64,000 nt of DNA from Polytrichum commune (lineage: Eukaryota > Streptophyta > Polytrichopsida > Polytrichales > Polytrichaceae). A model generated the notes under the pieces. The model searched no databases. It was not told where the DNA came from and was given only the letters and a program-made list of their open reading frames with translations. The stretch lies in NCBI GenBank assembly GCA_950295325.1, contig OX485806.1:15006001-15070000 (forward strand). The letters are read 5' to 3'. Shown in pieces: positions 58,910 to 64,000 of this stretch; within the stretch, counting starts at the first letter, position 1, and every line of letters starts with the position of its first letter. Made by a program: the position numbers and the translations under genes.

Positions 58910-60270
58910 ATATCTAGCTCTATGTGAATTTTTAGTTGCAAGGACGTTAAGTTGTACTGAATCAATGTATCATGATGAGAGTTCTTACGCTGAAATGCTA
59001 ATTTGCATCTCAAACGTTCTCCAAAAATCAATTTTAGATGAGATTAGAAATTCAAATTTCTTTGGGTTGATGATAGATGGGTCTATTGATATTAGTGTAA
59101 CATACTTTGTAATGGTCTTTGCTACTTTTATGAAATAAATAAATACCTAAAACTATCTTTTTGGATTTACTTGACATTCTTGATGGTAAAAAAAAATACA
59201 AATTATTTACGATTATTTGCTGAAATCGATTGAAGAGTGAAATTTGGACATGCAAAAGTGTGTTGGATTTGAATACAATAAAGCAACCCCAATGTTTGGG
59301 CAAATATTAAGTGTAGCAATTATCCCATTTGTCACATCTGTCCATTGCATTACTCATAAGACCAACTTAACAACTTTAGAGGCTGCAAAGTCTATAGAGC
59401 GCAAGTCTTTGCCTACTAAAATTGATGCTATGGCTAAATTTTTAGCTGTTTATTTTTAAAAAATTGGAAAGAAAATTGTGCCATTCATGAAATTAGGAGA
59501 AAATAAATGACGCACAAAAGACCATAAAAAGATATTGTAAGATTAGATGGTTGTCTAGATTTCAGGTAATTTCCACATTATATGATTTTTTGGAATTTAT
59601 GATTGCGTATTTTCATAATGTGCTTAAAACAAAGATGATAAAATAATCCCTCTTCTTTATGAAAAATTGAGAAATTTCGGGTTCACTTATATTTTTATTT
59701 TGGTTGAATTTATTCATGGTTTGACTATTTTGTCTAAACTTTTTCAGTATAAATTTGTAGATGTGACAAACATTGGATTACTTGTCAAAACATATATTGA
59801 GTTTATTCGCGGTATGTTCAATGTTGTGGACAACACTGACCTAAATGAAGATACCTTCTATAATTTTTTTGGATATCATATTATTTCATACCATGGCTCT
59901 CAAGGTGGATATATTTAGGGATTGTCCTTTGATATTAGAGGTGCAAAGTTTCATGAAAGATGACATAATAAGAAATATAATATATGATGATTTGGAAAGT
60001 ATATTGTTTTTTAGAAGTTATATGCTAAATCAATTATCAAAGCCTTGAAGACGCGTTTCTAGGATAATAATCTAATATCCGCTTTTAAAGTTCTTAATCT
60101 TTTTAACATGCTTTCAAGGAGCGTGAACTTGGTTTTATGGGGTGTGACAAATTTAGAAGTTTTTTTAAAGTATTATGATGTGCAAAAATATATTGGGAGT
60201 AAGAGTCTTTCATCCCTTGTAAATTCATATGCATGTGAAAATTTATTTTTTGATTTCAAATTGCAATGAA
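58910..60270 (+). pseudogene. decayed hAT transposase of a second lineage (ZNF862/C17orf113-like)
   Basis: With several frame changes and stops the following order can be read: LCEFLVARTLSCTESM; NFFGLMIDGSIDISVTYFVM (catalytic start); LDMQKCVGFEYNKATPMFGQ; TSVHCITHKTNLTTLEAAKS; KKIGKK; an ILSKLFQYKFVDVTNIGLLV block; DNTDLNEDTFYNFFGYHIIS; and LVNSYACENLFFDFKLQ. This matches the hAT-derived transposase type with an SVHC-AH-TNL core, distinct in sequence from the hAT at 11.3-17.4 kb. No BED finger or terminal repeats were found. The AT content is higher than in the rest of the window. Confidence 0.75.
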
Positions 60271-61780
60271 TGGTGGATTAGATTGGTGTAACATTTAGAG
60301 ACCTTTGGGCTATGGTAACATGAGTTTTTATTTATTTATTTATATATTTTTAAAAGTGAAGTATGCTAATATTTTGGTTTTGATCACATTTTGGTTGAGC
60401 TATGGCAAAATTCGACTAAGTGGAGGTATTTATATTATCACCTTGGAAAAATTATTTTAGTGGCCAACCTTATATGGAGGATGAACATGATATTATGGTT
60501 TCACAATCTTGTATGTATATTTGTGGTTACTTTGTTATTGTATTCATTTTTTTTCAGCAAACTTCAAATCAAATTTCAATTCATCTAAATGTGATGAGGC
60601 AAGAATCATTGGCCTTCTAATGGAGAATAGCTAAGCCAATCTAATTCATGCCAAGGATATTTTATAATGTTCATTTTATACATAAGTGTGTGCATTTCAG
60701 TTTTTTCCCTGTCATTGTCTTTTGTTAAGTGTTATTTTAAATGTTTTGGAGTGCTCATTTGATGTTAAAGGGTATTGAATTCATACTTTTAAATGTTGAT
60801 TTGATGTTTTTTTAGTATTGTTTTCATGTATTATTGGGGGTGTTTTATATTTTCCTACTTGAATATTTTTGATTTTTTGATTTTAAATGAAATTTTATCA
60901 TATATAGTAATCAAAGGTGTAATAATGCGCAAATTCCCTTAAACTGATGAATGGCCTTCAACTTAGTATTTGAACCGAGTTCTTATTTGATTTGTCGGTT
61001 TTGTAATCGATTGGTTATACAAACTTAGGGAAAATGATTGGGAAGCCAAAACCGTTAGGTTTTCTTATTGAATTAAGTGACTAAGCTTAGGCATCAACTG
61101 GATGACCATGGTGAACTACAAAATATGCAGCGGTTGATTGTGGAAAGAGGGGCAAAAATCTAAGTCAACTATCATTATATTCATTAATTTGGGATTTTTT
61201 TGGCATTTTGAGACAGTTACAAATATAAGAATATGGATAAAATCACACAGATATTGGAGAATGTTGTAAGATGCAAATACTTTGAAGCGGGTGTTCATAT
61301 CAAGAACCCAATTAAGAACTCATATCAAGATGGTTTAATAAGGACGACCCAAACATTAGACCATGTTGTTGTGGTCCATATATTAATTTGAGACTAGAGA
61401 ACGTCTCAAATTAACGAATATTATGATAACTCCATAAACTCCTTGTTCCTTGACACTCATAAATGCAACATAAGTTAAATAATATTTTATAACATTAAAT
61501 GAAGTTTCAAAATACAAGAAAGGAGTTTCACTCCATTTTCACTCTTCTAGGATGGACGAAGACATCTATAGAGGTTTGCTGGAGCTGTTTCACATGGAGG
61601 AGATCGATCTCTTTCTCAAACTTTTCTAGTTCCTTAACTAGATGCATAACATTAGTAAACCTTTGCTTAAGATAATGACGTGAAGTTTGAAGAGAAGAAT
61701 GCACATGCTGTAACGCATAGGGGTTACAAATTTAGATATAAGAGGTTTAGTGTCATCTTCTTCCTCAAGAAAACTATAAA
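60271..61780. other. AT-rich intergenic, no gene seen
   Basis: Very AT-rich sequence with poly-T and TATT tracts. A possible continuation of the hAT relic (downstream exon-like DIWRPLG) is too degraded to call. No RNA gene was seen. Confidence 0.4.
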
Positions 61781-61784
61781 CCAT

Positions 61785-62170
61785 TGCAGGAGACTTGGAA
61801 GTCAAATTTTGGACAAACACAACTCACTTGTTAGATGTCAAATTAAACAAAAAATACCACCGTTGGAATTGTCTTTTAATTGTCTTTATGATCATATGTG
61901 ATTTGACCTACAAATATGAAAGTTGCAAGTAACATACTCAAGAATTTGAGCACTCTTAAGATAACTCTCAACTCATGTAGGAGACTTGGAAGGTAGATTT
62001 GGAACAAGCATAACTCACTTGTTAGATGTCAAATTCAACAAAACTATTATCTTTGGAATCGTCATTTTGGTAGCTTTCTAATGGGATGCGATTTGACCTA
62101 CAAATTCAAAACTCAAAAGCATCATTTGGAAGAATTCAAGCATTGGTGCACTATGATTCAAGCAACTAGG
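61785..62170. repeat. local tandem duplication, period about 192 bp
   Basis: Two copies begin at about 61789 and 61981 with GGAGACTTGGAAG. They share GGACAA.CA.AACTCACTTG, TTAGATGTCAAATT.AACAAA, a TTTGGAAT.GTC block and ATGTGATTTGACCTACAAAT. Non-coding. Confidence 0.8.
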
Positions 62171-64000
62171 GCAAACTGAGTTGATGAGACTTGTGAGGAA
62201 CTTGCAATCAGTATCTTGGGACTTTATCATTTTTATTTGGGGGTTTCATTGATGTTCTATATGATATGTTATATTGTATGGTATTATATAGTATGATAGT
62301 GTATTAGCAGATATAGAGGACAAATATACAAAGAAGGGAGTAGACATTTAGGTAACACTTAACACTTAACGTCTTTGTAGTCTCCGCAAAGTAGGTAGTA
62401 GAAAAAATGTTGACACGTATAATATGTTAACACTTATAGAGGGCAGACTGTACCCACCTAGACTTGGTGGTCCACATGTTTGCTTAAGATTTCTATAACT
62501 TCAACACTTTCCCTTACCAAATGGCGATAACGAATTGGAAAGCCCGTAAGGTTCGTTATGGAGGAGAAGATTAGATGAGTTTGAATGTGTGTTGTTACAA
62601 GTAGTTTCTAAATACAATAGTAGTTTATGTATGCACATGTGGGGCAACTAGCAGCAACTAAGTAGTGGCTTGGAAAATGAAAGAGTAGTGCACTTCTCAA
62701 TGGGAGGTATCCAATGTACTGAACCTACACTTAATTTTTGGAACATGATGAGGTAGGGTATGAATTTATACCTCAAGATTGTAGTGTCCTTTTTGAACCA
62801 TGTGTGGCATGGTTGGGTGCAATTTTTTAAGACTCATTGTGTAAGGTTACTGATCATGTTTTGAAGGAGCCATTGGGGAAAGGTGTTGATGGGCCTGACC
62901 TTCATCACATGTGCGGTGCTTTGTTTTACTAGTTTTTTTGGGGCCCAGGGGGGGGGAGGCACTCATAGTAGATTACTGGAGACACCTGCGACAAACACTT
63001 ATTTTCAAGGGGGGTATTATCTTTAAGAATTATAATATTAGGAGTCCTTGAAGTAGAAAAAAATCTACTGAGCTTAAAATTTTAATACCCTATTGGTAAT
63101 TAGAAATCTAGAATGCATTCATGATTCCCTTATTTTCTTACAATTTTTCAATAGCCTTTAATTTTTAGCCAAGGGTGGGGGGGGGGGGGTTGAGTGCATT
63201 GTGAATTGGCATTTTAACAACAAGATTGTGTTGTTGTGGTACAACAAGAAGAAATCACAATAGAAATTAATTACACCAACAAGATTGTAATGGAGAATGG
63301 AAGTAGAGTGCAACCTTAAACTTTAGTGTGTTAAGAAACACAACTATCCAACATTTGCAGGATAGCAAGAGTTCGTACAACATTTGCAAAAGAATTTCAA
63401 ACACCAAATATTGTCTCAAATATACCCCTTCGTGTCAACGTTTAAACATAATGGAGTTCAAAGTATCCTTAATGAAGAGAAACCTCCATGGAATAAAATT
63501 GAGCCCTTCATCTTCTTTGATGAAGCAAAATGTGGTCCCTTACACATGTTATATTACATGGTACTTTTTATTATTTATTAAAATTTTAAAATTTTAAAAT
63601 AATATATTTGGTTTCCAACATTAATTTGCCCCATGTATTTTATACAAAAATCTTCAAAATTTTACCTTGAATGAATATTAAATACCTTATATTTTATTGC
63701 ACGTCGTTTCTAAAATACTGCTATTGCCCCCCCCCCCCCCGGCGGGTGTTTGGGTGATAGATGGGTTGTGTTGATGTGTGATTTTGTAGGCCATTCCATG
63801 CTGCAGTGGGCATGGTCGAAAGACCCTTCGTTTCCCCTGTGCAATCATTTTTGTATACATTGAACCTTAGATGTAGCCAAATTTTGATGTACCTTGGATT
63901 GTATTCGCCACATTTACGTTAACACCTTAGGAACTGGAAACCATGTTTCAACTCTACGTTGGCAAAACATAGGCACAAAACTGTGCCCAAACAAACTATA
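62171..64000. other. AT-rich intergenic with homopolymer runs
   Basis: Runs of G (about 62949-62957 and 63176-63190) and C (63727-63740) stand out in otherwise AT-rich DNA. A frame around 63330-63600 has no recognised motif. Nothing is assigned at the right edge. Confidence 0.4.

Overview
The window is nuclear DNA of a green land plant or close streptophyte relative. Four spliced genes have clear plant homologues, with consensus GT-AG introns and no operons. Most of the rest is transposon-derived. I cannot name the species. The gene structures and transposon mix would fit a non-seed plant (bryophyte, lycophyte, fern or charophyte), but that is inference. All exon borders were read by eye and checked for reading-frame phase.

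Layout. 1-1.9 kb: a possible solo LTR carrying an array of small hairpins, then a non-autonomous hAT element. 2.2-7.2 kb (+): a plastid-type copper chaperone for superoxide dismutase (CCS), with repeats in its introns. 7.4-10.1 kb: several MITEs, including a Mutator-like foldback element with a perfect 9-bp target duplication. 11.3-17.4 kb: a nearly complete autonomous hAT transposon whose five-exon transposase has one visible nonsense codon. 18.6-20.4 kb (+): a two-exon Fe(II)/2-oxoglutarate oxygenase of the AsnO/VioC (clavaminate synthase-like) type, followed by decaying tandem copies of its own 3' end. 25-26.2 kb: another local tandem array, then a small single-pass membrane protein gene (-) at 26.4-26.6 kb. 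26.9-28.2 kb: MITEs and a tandem duplication split by a TA-target MITE.

31.1-36.0 kb is a large, near-identical inverted repeat: two arms of about 1.88 kb around a 789-bp spacer. Only the right arm carries a tRNA-derived SINE with a 12-bp target duplication, and the left arm keeps the empty site. 36.4-39.5 kb (+): a 4'-phosphopantetheinyl transferase with a GC-AG intron and two possible first exons. 39.6-47.1 kb is gene-poor. 47.1-48.6 kb is a GC-rich, simple-repeat-rich leader to a nine-exon ubiquitin-specific protease of the UBP23/USP36-42 type (48.6-53.4 kb, +). 55.3-56.3 kb: a decayed Tc1-like DD34E transposase. 58.9-60.3 kb: a decayed hAT transposase of a second lineage. The remainder is AT-rich with local duplications.

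The genes are unrelated housekeeping or metabolic genes and do not form a pathway cluster: CCS loads copper into Cu/Zn-SOD, the PPTase activates carrier proteins, the UBP removes ubiquitin and the oxygenase probably hydroxylates an amino acid. The most notable structures are the palindrome with a SINE in one arm, the bacterial-type oxygenase with its tandem 3' copies, and the hairpin array with variable stems and a constant loop.
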